Assembly (NCBI GenBank): GCA_001600415.1
Contig: BCJX01000012.1
Location: forward strand, 753,425-817,424
Direction of reading: 5' to 3'
DNA: 64,000 nucleotides
DNA from: Pascua guehoae
Taxonomy: Eukaryota; Basidiomycota; Tremellomycetes; Trichosporonales; Trichosporonaceae
Part shown: one piece after another, positions 1 to 10,942 of the stretch
Position numbering within the stretch: position 1 is the stretch's first letter
Layout of the letters: every line of letters starts with the position of its first letter
Notes under the pieces: generated by a model
Told to the model about the DNA's origin: nothing
Database searches by the model: none
Seen by the model: the letters and a program-made list of their open reading frames with translations, nothing else
Made by a program: the position numbers and the translations under genes

Positions 1-80
1 GCCAGTGTGCCAGTGTGCCAGTGTGCCAGTGTGCCAGTGTGCCAGTGTGCCAGTGTGCCAGTGTGCCAGTGTGCCAGTGC
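1..80. repeat. 8-bp tandem repeat (GCCAGTGT)n
   Basis: Nine perfect and one near-perfect copy of GCCAGTGT run from the window edge, then decay into imperfect CCAGTGAC copies up to about position 110. The array probably continues outside the window. It is not a telomeric TTAGGG-type repeat; a subtelomeric or intergenic satellite is possible but cannot be decided from here. Confidence 0.9.
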
Positions 81-293
81 GCCAGAGATCCAGTGACCCA
101 GTGACCCAGAGGTCGTGAGACAGGGAGGCTCGGGGCCAGATGACCAGTTTGTCGAGGTGGAGAGGCGTACCAAGTCGAGAGCGGCCCCGTACTGTAACCC
201 GGACGGCTCTCTCTGGGGACGGTTGCGGTCGAGGCAAGTCACCAGACGTGGGCCGAGAGGCTGCGATCATAGTTCCGTGCGACTCGCCCACTC

Positions 294-794
294 TCAAGTT
301 CGCACCTTACTTTGAAAGACTGCTATTGGGAGATGTGTGGTGTTCACGACGTGGGGTTGGCTGGGCTTGCCTTGGTGAATTTGTGCTGGCTGGTTCTGTG
401 GTGCTGGTCGTGTCTGTGGTGCTTGTCGCTTCTGGTGCTTGTGGTTCTTCTGGTGCTTGTGGTTCTTGTGGTTCTTGTGGTTTGATGGTTCTTGTGGCGC
501 TTGTGGTTCTTCTGGTTTTATGGTTCTCGTCGTTCTTGCCGTGCTTGTCGTGCTGTCGTGCTTGCCTTGTTTCTTGTTCATTTTGAATCCACAATACACA
601 ACGGTGCCCCAAAAAGCACCAGGGAACGTCATCCCGGCAACGTCCAGGTCTTTGGCGACGTTTTGGGCTGTCTGCTTGTCGTCCTTGTGGTCCTTGTCGC
701 CCTTGTCGCCCTTGCCTTGTTTCTTGTTGTCGCACGTGTGGCTGGGTTTGTTCTTCGTGCCAGTACTGCTGTCGGGCACTCGTGCGGGTTGCAT
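294..794 (-). CDS. possible exon of a Lys/Asp- and Asn-His-Lys-rich protein
   Basis: An open frame of 166 codons starts at ATG 794 on the minus strand. It contains a GDKGDKDHKDDK stretch that resembles the collagen-like protein at 18 kb, one ordinary-looking segment with an AFWG core, and then a low-complexity His-Asn-Lys/Gln run encoded by the 9-bp minisatellite at 410-545. No signal peptide or known domain is visible. The frame ends just after a good donor (A|GTAAGG), so it could be an internal exon of a longer spliced gene, or a by-product of the repeat. I do not assign a function and would not be surprised if it were non-coding. Confidence 0.22.
   Translation of the reverse strand: MQPARVPDSSTGTKNKPSHTCDNKKQGKGDKGDKDHKDDKQTAQNVAKDLDVAGMTFPGAFWGTVVYCGFKMNKKQGKHDSTTSTARTTRTIKPEEPQAPQEPSNHKNHKNHKHQKNHKHQKRQAPQTRPAPQNQPAQIHQGKPSQPHVVNTTHLPIAVFQSKVRT
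410..545. repeat. 9-bp minisatellite (GTGGTTCTT-type)
   Basis: Imperfect tandem units of GTGGTTCTT and GTGCTTGTG fill this stretch. On the plus strand they encode artificial hydrophobic runs and on the minus strand Asn-His-Lys runs, which explains the several long overlapping frames here. Confidence 0.8.
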
Positions 795-1144
795 GGACCG
801 TGACTGCCGCCTCTATTGCTTGCGTGCTGGTCGTTCGGTCGTTCGGTCGTTTAATGCTCGTGTTCGTCCTGCTTGCGGTGCTCTAGGTAGTCGAGCTAGC
901 CGTGCGTGCTGGCGCTCGTCATGCTCCAGCTCCTCCCTCCAGCTACTCCTCTCCAGCACCTCCTCTCCAGCTCCTCCCTCGTGCTCGTCCTCCCTCCAGC
1001 TCCTCCCCTTCACCCGTCCTGCTCCTGCTCGCCGTTCACGACTCGCATGTTCGTCCATTCATGCCTGCCACGCCCACGAGCCCATCGTGCCCGTAATCCC
1101 CACCTCGCCCGTCTCACCCCCCCACACACCCACTAACACCCCAG

Positions 1145-1664
1145 ACGCAAGCATGGAACAACATGGTCACATGCGCCAACTGCGCCCTCGAGTACCGGGA
1201 CAGCAAGCCCCAAGAGGTCGTCGACGGCTTTGCCACCGTCTCCCGCGTGTGCCGCCAGCTCGGCTACGCGCCGCTCGAGGGCACGCAGGCGCTCGTGGGC
1301 ACCGAGGGCGTGACGACGACGCACACGAGCACGACCACGGCCACGCCCGTCGGGCCGTCGATGCCGGCGTCAGTGGGCCCTACCGACGTCCCGGCCACCA
1401 CGCAGGGCGGGTTCACGCAGCAGGTCGTGGGGCCGAGCGGGGGCGCGGCGGGGATCGGCGAGGCCGGGGAGAGCGCGAGCCGCACGACGGTCCAGCCGCT
1501 CACGCCTGTTATTGATCCGACTGCGTCCACGGAGCCTACGTGAGTGGCAGTTGGGGAGGGATGGGCCTTGGGGCAGTACTGGTACTGATGCCAGGTCGGG
1601 TGCAGGGAGGGCGGGGTGGGGGGCGGGCGCCGTCGTGGCGTGGTTGGTTTGGGTGTTTGTGTGA
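1145..1664 (+). CDS. GPI-anchored Ser/Thr-rich secreted protein, 3' part
   Basis: Two exons are supported. Exon 1145-1539 follows a branch point (CACTAAC) and CAG acceptor and opens with TQAWNNMVTC, then a Cys-containing block (CANC, SRVCRQLGY) and a long Thr/Ser/Pro/Gly tail. The frame appears to stop at 1541, but the stop lies inside a clean donor (AC|GTGAGT). Splicing to 1595 (branch TACTGAT, acceptor CCAG) restores the frame and adds a hydrophobic end (GAGAVVAWLVWVFV, stop 1662-1664) of the kind removed by GPI transamidase. A cell-surface mannoprotein is therefore likely. The 5' exon with the signal peptide could not be placed; hydrophobic frames at 485-600 and 854 are candidates, but repeats there make them unreliable. 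No family is recognised. Confidence 0.5.
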
Positions 1665-2848
1665 GGTTGGTGAGGGGTAAGTGGACGTGGGTGTTGGTGG
1701 AGCAGGGGGAAGGGCGCGGGAGGGGGGGTTGAAAGGAGGGGTGGGGGAGGAGGGCGAGGCAAAGGGGGAGTGGACTGGGATGGAGTGCCACGGGATGAGA
1801 ACAATGGGACGAGAAACGCATGGACACAAGAGAGAAGAAACAGAAAAACAATGCGGGGATAACGAGTGAGCTTTGCAACCGGTTTCACCTCGGACGTACT
1901 ATATCTCAGACGGCGAAGCGGCGTATATGAATAATTAATTGTCAAGTGTCAGCAGCAGACAATACCGCGGTCCAGGTCAGTCGTTCCCCTCGCAGTTTGC
2001 AGGACCACGCAGTTGGTCACTGGCGTGGTCCCGTGATAGTGACGCTACATACTTCGCCGGGATGCCAGTCCCTCCCTCGTCGGATCGACTTTGACTCACA
2101 CTCACACGTGCTGCTCACGCTGGGAGGGCGCACAATCTGCCTTGCGTCCCCACTCGCCGCCGAGGAACATTGTTGGTGAAAAACCGCGCATCACACGCCG
2201 TTGTCATCATTCTCTTGGCTTCTGTTGTAAGTGACTGTCTTGTAGCCTAGCGCTGCCTGGCCGCGCCGCGCACCCTTATCAGCGTACGAATCAGTATCTC
2301 CGCTCTTCACGTTACTCTATTCTCTGGTTTCTACAGCTTGGACATCTGTGACGCCGCGCAAGGCTCCCTTCAGCGCGGTAGGTAGACTCGCTCACGACGC
2401 AGCTTGGCGCCTAATATCCACATGCGTCTGGTGGGCGGGTGGGTTGAGATTGTCTTGGTGCCAATGGTCCGCTGTGTGGGGTCTTTGTGCGTGGTTGGGT
2501 TGGTGTGGCTGTCCCGATGACACTCATTCTGTGGTTGGGCTAGTGTTCAGGCGTCTGTAATGCCAGTGGGGTGGCCTGTGATTCAGCAGCGGCACGTATG
2601 CGTGCTATCAGTCGACGCTACTCGTTTGGATACGAAAGAAGTACCACGAATCAGTGGAGATGCCGCCACCAGCAGTAGGTCATGGTACTGTTCATTGCAG
2701 GGTATCTACGCCGCATCTCGGCATGGTCCGTAGCCTGGCGGGCTCTCCAACTTGCCGCCCTGCTCCATTATCCACTGTCTAGTGCATCCGCTTCCAACTC
2801 TCCAGTCTCGCCGTGATTACCCGGTCCATGCGTCGCTTGACACACGAC
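1665..2848. other. intergenic, no gene seen
   Basis: Purine-rich first 200 bases, then ordinary sequence. Short frames only, none with ATG, splice sites and protein-like composition together. It separates a plus-strand gene from the 3' end of the minus-strand gene at 2849. Confidence 0.6.
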
Positions 2849-4163
2849 CTACTGCACGAGCAACCAGCCCTCGACATCGGGCCCGCCGCTCTCGACCCAC
2901 TCTCTCCCTCCCCACGCGAGGGGGTCAGTGGCCTTTGCCTCTGCCTCGCGGCGGTCGTAGGCATTGAGCCAGCGGCCGACCTCGGCGGCGTGGAACTCGC
3001 CGCCCCAGTCGCCCGAGTCGAGGTAATCGTACAGAGTCTGGAACGCGACGTGCTCGAGGCGGTCGTCGATTTCGTCTGGCTCCATATAGTACTCTGGGTG
3101 GAAGAAGCGTGCGCCCGACGTGGTGCGCATGGTGCTGCGTAGCAAGTCTTGGTATCGTTTGGGGCGGGCGTGGCGGTCGTCCCAGTGGCGCTGGGGTGCC
3201 CAGGGGTTTGCGTCCTCGATGCCGACGACGCGGATGTCGAGGTCGGGAATGGTGAGGAGGAGCGCGAGGACGTTGAACTGGAGCTGGTGGGCAAAGCTCG
3301 TGAGTGGGGCGTTGGAGAGCCACACGCGCTCGCGGCGGTACGAGTAGCCCATGTTTTGCTCAATCCACCAAAAGTACGGCAGGACGACGAGGGTGATCCG
3401 GCGTCGGCGGCGGGGAGCGGCCATGTCGTCGGTTGGGGGAGTGGCGGCGGCCCGAAACTCGTCGAGGTCGGCCTTGTCGATGCGGAACGCGGCGTGGCGG
3501 TGGACATGGAGCACGAGCTCGTCGGTGGCAATGGCCGGCAGATGGAGGTTGCACTCGAGCGCACCCTCGGCTTCGAGGCAGGGACGCACCGCACACCGCG
3601 GCGGGCGCAGTTTCTGGTGCACGCAGTTTGCGCACGCCTCGAGGCCCGAACAGACACCCCCGTAGCTTTCGTCCGTGTAGAACGGGTGGTGCCGGTCGCA
3701 GTTGTACTGTGTCACGAGCGTGCGCAGACGAGGGAGCACAAGCTTGCTCCGCCCCGGCAGGCACCCATAGTGCGTGTCGGGCCCAACCTCGAGCGTGCGC
3801 GTGTACCGCTGCAAGTGGCCAAGGGGCACGACCGGCCCAGGAGGCGCAGGCAGCCCCAGACGCGCGCTCCGCCGAATGGGCGCAAAGCGGAAATCCTCAT
3901 CCAGCTGGACATACTCGTACACGTACGGCAGCGACGCCTCGTAGAATGTCCGCGACACCAGTTGGCATTCTGGGCTCCATGCGTACCCCAGGATCGCAGA
4001 GACGAGGTAAAAGTTGCTCCCTACCATTGTTGCCGCCGTAATGGCCCCCGGCGCTGGCCCCGAGGTCGACGCAGAGCCTGGAGCGAGTCAGCTGTTGCAG
4101 AGATTGTGGGTACTCACCGTCAGTGGCCGTGCGCTTGCGCTTGCGCGTCGTGTGGCCGCTCAT
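2849..4163 (-). CDS. F-box-like hypothetical protein
   Basis: Two exons, 4118-4163 and 2849-4077, with a 40-nt intron (GTGAGT...CTCCAG, branch CTGACT), encode 424 aa. The start at 4163 is preferred over the internal ATG at 4027 because splicing keeps the frame open and adds a basic leader (TRKRKRTATD). Residues about 34-75 resemble the end of an F-box (AILGYAWSPECQLVSRTFYE), the part that packs against Skp1; the rest is a long variable region with Cys-rich (CANCVHQ) and Trp-rich segments typical of expanded, poorly conserved F-box-like families in Tremellomycetes. A role in substrate choice by an SCF ubiquitin ligase is inferred from the fold only. A TATATA sequence lies about 200 nt upstream (4363-4369). 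Confidence 0.7.
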
Positions 4164-5340
4164 CGTGTCGTATCGGGCTAGGTCAGGTGAAGAATGCCGT
4201 ATCTCGTTGGGCATCAAGTGGCAAACACCCAGTAACAAATGACAATCGTTGTGGAGTGGATTCGTGAGTGAGTGGCGTTCCGACGTGGAGGGCGTTACGA
4301 TACGTGCAGTCCGTCTTGTCGAGTGTGCATGATGAACGTGGGTGAAGTGATGGCCCCCGCGCTATATATGTGTACGACCGGGTGCGGTGGCGATGCGGTG
4401 CAGACGGCGGACAGGGGACAAGAGAATGACGGTACTAAGTTGATGATTGCTGTGGGATACGGGAGGCGGCAAGGGGCATGGTGAAGCACGAGGGGTTTCA
4501 GACGCCCAGACGGGACAGATCGGCAGGAGGGAGAGGCGCAAAGGACAACCAGAACACGCTGAAACACACTAAACTGCCGATGTCGGAATTTTGGCAAAAA
4601 GGGGCCCTCCTGCCTCCTGCCGGCGGCCAGCTGCCAGATTCCAGATGCCACCTTACATGCCTGATATTGTTTGTCTGCGTTCCACTCTGAGCTCTTGGCG
4701 AATGTTCTCCCCTCATATTCATCGGAACACGGCGAACGCTGTTTGAGTTGCGGTCTGAATTCCTGCTTCGTGCCTGGCGCGCAGAGGAGGCCGTTCTGAC
4801 ATGGCTGGCACTGGCGGCGACCTGTACCGAGTCGTCGTTGTCGGATACCCGTCTCAATGGTACCGCCGCGATGCGGCACGCAGTTTGACCATGGAGGCAT
4901 GTTCGGGGTCAAGTAGAGCTCGTCGTGTTCTTGTGGAGATGAGGGGGATGGTGGAACAGGCCGGCGTATGAGTGCCGGGCGGAGGGCTCTGTGCCAGTTC
5001 GGGTATTTCCGAGGGTGAGCGGCAACCTGACTTGTGCGGAGTGGTGATGGGGATGGACTTTCTGATAAGAACACGAGCATGGGCAAAATATCGTTGCGGA
5101 GATGTCTGTAAGATGGTCACGATCGCGTACATTGACCTCTCGAGCCAATGGCCCAGGTCTGCAACCCGTTCTACAACCGTTCTCCAACCCGCTCTACAAT
5201 TCTATGCCGAGTCGAGGCCCAAATGACGTCCGTCGGATATATGCGATTGGCCTGACCCTGCTCGCCATGACTCGAAGTAATAGAACACAGCCAACGACAG
5301 CTCCACCTGCTGTCGTTGTTCTTGACAACACACTCACACA
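4164..5340. other. divergent intergenic region, no gene seen
   Basis: Lies between the divergently transcribed F-box-like gene and the MFS transporter and should hold both promoters. A 263-codon open frame on the minus strand (4295-5086) has no ATG-plus-splice support and no protein-like composition. Confidence 0.55.
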
Positions 5341-7036
5341 ATGGCAACAGCAACAGTCGAGGATATCAGGCTGGAAAGACGAGACTCGGGCGCGTCAAAA
5401 CGCACCCCCGTGGCGACGGAGCGCCTGCCACAGCCAACAGTCGACGACCTGCTGGCGGGCAGTGAAAGCGAACGTGCGGTGCCCAATCTGCCCCCCGCCG
5501 ACCGTGGCCGCGCGGCGTGGACCATGTTGGTCGCCATGACGGTCATTGAACTGATCGTGTGGGGGCTGCCGTACTCTGTTGGTATTCTGCACGCGTACTG
5601 GGTGAGCGAAATGTTCCCGCACCAGGAGAGCACGGTCACTCTGGCAGCAATGTTACACAACGGTATGCTCCTCGTCGGCGTCGGGCTGTGCGGACCGTGA
5701 GTTGCGTGGGCTGTGCGGCGAGTTCTGATTCTGACGGAGTGCAGGCTCTTTTCCGCCGTGTCGCCAAAGTACATCGTGCCGCTGCAGCTCGTGGGCCTGG
5801 TGGCGGGCACGCTGGCGTTCATCCTCACTGCGTTTGTGACCTCTGTGAGTCGAGGCGAGTCGGCCACAGCTGACGGCAGGCGTGGCAACTGGTCATCACG
5901 CTCGGCTTCCTCTACCCCCTCTCAGCACGTAAGCCACCCCCCCCCCCCCNCATAACCCCAGGTAGACAACGACTCATGCCAGTGCTCTTCTTCCCGTGTG
6001 TCACGCTCCTGTACGACTGGTTCATCGAGCGCCGCGGTCTAGCGTCGGGCATCATGTTTGGCGGCGCAGCGGTCGGCGGCACAATCTTCCCGCTCATGAC
6101 TGCGCGGCTGCTCTCGTCGGTAAAGTACAAGGCGACACTGTACACCATTGGCGCAATGTTTGGCGTGTGCAACTCTGTCGCAATGGCGTTTCTCCGCCCC
6201 CGTGTGCCTCTCGCCCCCGTAGCGACTGGACGCCGCGTCCGCGCGCCGATCGACTATGGATTCCTCAAGCGCCGCGGCCTCTGGACAATGGTCCTCTTTG
6301 TCGGTGTCTCGTCTTTGGGCAGCTTCATTCCGTCCGTATGGCTCCCGAGTGAGTTGTCGTTGCACACGCGGAGACTGGTGCTGATTGCCTCCAGCCTTTG
6401 CCGACGCCGTCGGACCCACAAAACCGAATGGCACAGGCCTCGTCGCAATCATGTACGCTTCGTCGGCGTTTGGCAACCCCATGGTGGGCTTCTTGGCCGA
6501 CCGCTTCCCCGTCGGGTTCGTTGTCGCCGGAATGTGTACCGCATCCGCACTGGCATGCTGGGTTCTCTGGGGCCTCGGCACCAACAGCGCCATGCTCATC
6601 CTCTTCTCCATCGTCTGGGGAGTATGCAGCTTGACTCTCGCCGCTACGTGGAGCCGCATGATCAGTGTGATTGCGAGTAGGTACCACATTGGCTTAGATG
6701 GTATCTCCAGTTCCTGACCCTACTCCACAGAGGACGACCCGACCCTCCCAATGCTCTTGTTCGGCTTGAACGCCTTTCTCCGAGGCAGCATCAACTTTAC
6801 TTCTGGTAGGTCAGCAGCGCGCACCGGCCCTCATGTCCCCAGCTCCCATATCCACCGCGCTCCTCAAGAGTAGTGTCTGGAGAGGCGCAGCTGGTGCCTA
6901 CGGCTCGACAAATTATGTGCGTGTTGAACAACGATGCGAGTCCGCACTGACATTGTAGGGTGCCCTGCTTATCTTTACCGGTGCTGTTACATTCGCCGGG
7001 GGGGCCGCGGCAGGATTCTTCCCCCGTCGTTCATGA
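5341..7036 (+). CDS. MFS transporter, monocarboxylate-porter-like
   Basis: Eight exons join in phase: 5341-5696, 5745-5844, 5880-5928, 5983-6348, 6395-6676, 6731-6805, 6843-6916, 6959-7036, giving 459 aa. The N-terminal 58 residues are cytosolic; about 12 hydrophobic segments follow (first near residue 60, AWTMLVAMTVIELIVWGLPY). The cytoplasmic loop carries GFLADR (322-327), a variant of the major facilitator loop signature, and the second half has a YGSTNYGALLIF segment as in fungal monocarboxylate-type porters (MCH/MCT). The substrate is not deducible. The intron at 5929-5982 contains a poly-C run with one N, so its length is uncertain, but the flanking junctions are in phase. Plasma-membrane location is inferred from the family. 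Confidence 0.87.
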
Positions 7037-9108
7037 TATGCCAGCAGGGATTGCTAGACGTATTCTGTGGACATATTTTTACGCTGGTTTCTCAATTGGA
7101 CGAGGCTGGTTGGCCCCGGCGGGCTGACGTTGACACCTGCACTCGTCGCTCCCCAACTGACAGCCACTGAGTAGACTCCCTCGAATCACGGGCCACACTG
7201 ACACCTTCCCTCCGTCAGAGGGTAGAACAGACTGCAGGTTTAGACACTACCAATTGATTGACAACAGCCTACCCGACCTGTGGCATGGTCAGTGAGCTGT
7301 TGGTAGCTATTCTTATCGCACGCATGGGAGCGATACACCTGACCTCTGCTGTGCTCCTGGGACTACACCTACGACTTGCCTGTACGATTCTTCTTGTGTG
7401 CTTCCTTGGTGTGCCACCTTCTTCGACAGTTGTGTTTGAAAAGTTGTGAGACTTCCACAATGAGGCTGGAGCACATCACAGTCTTACCACTTTCCGGACG
7501 CACCTGAATCTGTAGCTCAGTCCCACCTTGGTAACAGTCGAGGTCCCACAGAGCCCAGCTCGAACGCCATCGTCCTTGTCATGGCCGGCTGTGGTGAAGC
7601 GTGAGTATCTCACCATAGAGAGTGTGAGTGGAATGGAAAAGGTAGAGAGATAGCGAAGTTAGAGACGGAGACACGAGTGAGATAGGGGAGAAATAGGAAC
7701 AGAGAAGAAATCAGGAGAGAAGGAGGAATAACATGGGGTGTCCTGCACATTGACGACAGTTAGCAATGACAGTGGCAGCCGAGGCAAACGGATTCACCAC
7801 AACAACTGTCCGCAGAGCCACATTCTCTTACTGGCTTGTGTGCCGAGAGTGCTCTGGTGAGCGTGCTAAACGTCATGTTATTGCAGTTGGCAGCCTTAGG
7901 ATGGCAGTCGAGAAGAGTGATAGATGCTCAATCTGGACACACACGACGTCATAAGCTCTCGCCCCGGCATTAAACGGGGATACGAAACATGTGGCGCGTT
8001 GTTTTACTTCCGTCCGCAATGACCTCTTCTTTGAAAAATCAATCTTGAGCTTGCGACCATGCTTCAGGGTTCAGGGACTTTTCAGCACGAGTCCTTTTTT
8101 CCCTGGGCCTCCCACTGGCTCGGCACAAAGGTGCCGCGCGCTCTCTCTCTCTGGTCACCTGCCCTTGATGCCGTCCATTTCTTTGCCAAGACGGAAAAGT
8201 GTGTGTGTGTGCCCTCAGGGCCTATACCTACGCGCCCCGCCCGGGCTCCCTGAGCCTGCGCGCCTGCGCCCCAGCTGCTTTGTGGCCGAGAGAGGGAGGG
8301 AAAGGGAGAGATGCGACGAGGTCATGCTGTGCAGATGGCCCCAGCCTTTCCCAGTTTAGTTTTTTTGGCGCCGACTGTGCCCAATATTGGCTCCAGGCAC
8401 TGTACAGTACAGTAGCTGCATGGCTGGCTGGCAGACAGACCATGCTCGCTTCCCAGGTCATGCAGCATGGGCTGTTCCGTTGGACCCTCTGTGCCCAGCC
8501 AGCACCCAGCCAGCAGCCAGCCCATGCCATGCAGCCCATGCCAGCCAACTGTGCTCACCCTCCCTCCCTCCCTCAACCCCTCCCTCCCTTCCCTTCCCTG
8601 TGCTGTTGCGGTGGCTCGTCGCTGGGTTGATGGCCCATCTCATCCCCCACCACTACTGTACAGTAGTACCACCACCACCCATTTCCAAACTGTATGTGTG
8701 CCATCCATCAACACCCTCGTCTCCATCCTCATCCAACCCCTCTCCTCTCGTCTTTCTGTGTTTTGCTTTCTCAAATAAATCGCCTGGCATCGCGACTGTA
8801 ATACCTTTTTAAACCCTCTACACCTCATCACCGTTTTACGCCAACACATCGGCCCCCCCACTCTCCCCCCGCCCAAACACCCCGCCTCCCATTGCCACCG
8901 GGTCCACCCACCCCTCCGTAAAGGGCCGCCGAGCGACCCCGAACTCCACACCGTCTCGCGGTTTCACAAGTCGCGCCTTCTCTCCCTTCGGCCTTACCAC
9001 CCCCGTCTTGGCTCGACCTCTTGCGTCTCTTCTCATCGATTGACATCAGTTGTCGGCCTCCCCAAACCCCCCTCTCCCACCCGTCTCACCCCACCCACCC
9101 CACTCGCC
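7037..9108. other. intergenic, no gene seen
   Basis: About 2 kb without a convincing gene. 7600-7740 is purine-rich (GAGA). 8500-8620 is pyrimidine-rich with CCCTCCCT repeats, and 8820-9100 is a C-rich leader immediately before ROT1, with AATAAAT near 8775. Confidence 0.6.
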
Positions 9109-10175
9109 ATGCGCTCCACCGCCACGCTTGTGATCGCCGCCGCCTTGGCGGTGCTCGGCGCCAACGCCCAGATTGGCTACGACTCGGACAACAACGTCAC
9201 CTCGCTCCTCGGAACGTGGAGCACGGGTGATGGCTCTGTCATGACCGGTTCTGGACCGAACGGTGTGAGTGCCCCGAGTGGAATGCTACGCGCACGTAAT
9301 GGGAACCGCGGCGGCTCGAGAACACCGCTTCTGATATTCGTACCGATGGCTGACGCCTTTAGGACATCTGCACGCCAGCCACCAACACGTTCACGTACCC
9401 CAAGAACACTGGCATGTCCTACGCCTTGTACGTCGACGATTGTGCACAGATGGTTACCACGCGCGTGACCCCACCACTCACAATCGCAGCACCGAGGACG
9501 GCTTCTTCGAGGAAGTGCAGTACCGCTACGACTCGAACGCGAGCAACCCCAACTGCATTCGCGGCAAGATCTTGTGGCAGCACGGCACGTACACGCTCAA
9601 CGACGACGGATCCATGACCCTCTACCCGTTCGGCCCAGACGGTCGTATCCAGGTCCAAGATCCCTGCGCCGCGGTGACCAACGTTGTCACATACTACAAC
9701 CAGGAGGTGCGTGTTGCTGAGGCGACACATGCTATCGGAACAGTCCAGGACATTGCTTACGTTGCAGACAAACTTCAAGGACTGGGGAATTGTCATCGAT
9801 GGGCAAACCGGCGCCTATACGCTGAAGCTCAACCGCTTTGACGGCGCAAAGCTTCCTCCTGTGCGTTACCAGCCATCTGTCTTGTGCTTTGCAACCTGCT
9901 GACTTCATTGCAGATGTACCTCACTGCGCGCCCACCCAACATGCTCCCCACCCACACTCTTGTCGGCACCAACGTGAGCATCGCGATGGCTTGTTTCGCC
10001 TTCGTTTCGAGTGGTTCACTGACAAACCTAGGCTACCGGTCAGGAGGCAGCACGGAGGAAGCGTGGCCTCACCTCGCGCATCTTCCAGCGCTCGGCCGCC
10101 ACGACCGAGCTCGCTTCCACCTTTGGTGTCGCTGGCTCGACCCTGGCGGTTCTTGCAGTTGTCTCCCTCTTCTAA
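9109..10175 (+). CDS. ROT1: ROT1, ER chaperone for protein folding and cell-wall synthesis
   Basis: Six exons (9109-9264, 9363-9427, 9490-9706, 9768-9860, 9914-9973, 10032-10175) encode 244 aa. Residues 1-20 are a signal peptide ending ALAVLGANA. The mature part shows the hallmarks of Rot1: LLGTWSTGDGSVMTGSGPNG, SYAFTEDGFFEEVQYRY created exactly by the exon 2/3 splice, WQHGTYTLNDDGSMTLYPF, DPC, and the NRFDGAKLPPMYL block. The C-terminus is hydrophobic (VAGSTLAVLAVVSLF) and would hold the protein in the ER membrane. Rot1 is an essential BiP-cooperating chaperone in yeast needed for beta-1,6-glucan synthesis and folding of glycoproteins. The match over the whole length and the family-like size make the call firm. 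Confidence 0.93.
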
Positions 10176-10942
10176 ACCCACTTTGCTGTTGCAGCAAGTA
10201 TGGGTGACACGGAGCGGCGGAATCATCATAGAGCGTAGCGCCCAGAGACAAGCGTGGATGTCGAACACCCACAACCCCCCAATGGCTTCACCCATCATTT
10301 TCCCATGACTCTTCTCGCCGCTGGCAGGTGTCGGTCGCACGGCGCTGTCACGCGAGCACGGACCTTGTTATCTCCCATTCTATTCCCCCCCGGCCTCTGC
10401 GGGGTCGTCGGCCGTATAGTAGTCTCGGGCGCCGCAAGTATACCCACATTTCCGCACTCTTGTCTGTTCATTTGAGACATGCATATGACACTTTTACATG
10501 GCCGATTGGGATGGGTGACGTTGTGGCTGACGTCGAGGGGTTCAGAAGTCATCGGGGCGTGCCGGCGTGACAATGGCGCGGGGAGACGCGTCGAGTGTGA
10601 TGCGAAGCTGGGAACGGCCTAGTGAATACTGTAGAGGTGCACGTCAGAGAACACGCTGGCGTGCGATACGTAGGCTCTTGTTATTGTACGACTATCCGAC
10701 TCTTAGTACCTTGCCTTGCGAAGAGCAAACATGCGTACGTACATAAACATGGACGCGTGGATCATTGAGCACCATTGAGCACCAAGCCTCGTACCAACAT
10801 GGCACTCGTTGCTGGCGCGGAGCGGAAGCATTTCCAGTGTGTGACGTCCGGTGACTGACCGACTTTGTTGACGCCAACTGCCACAAATCGCCATTTGATC
10901 AACAACAACTCCTTCCCCCATCTGCCGCCATCCACTACATCC
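10176..10942. other. intergenic between ROT1 and the TFIIIC gene
   Basis: Ordinary sequence holding the ROT1 3' end and the promoter of the next gene. No protein-coding frame with support. Confidence 0.6.

Noticed and set aside
1..110. telomere
   Set aside because: The unit GCCAGTGT is not a telomeric motif and no TTAGGG-like array is present.
4295..5086. 263-codon minus-strand frame
   Set aside because: No splice support, no hydrophobic core or domain, arbitrary composition; it overlaps the expected divergent promoter.
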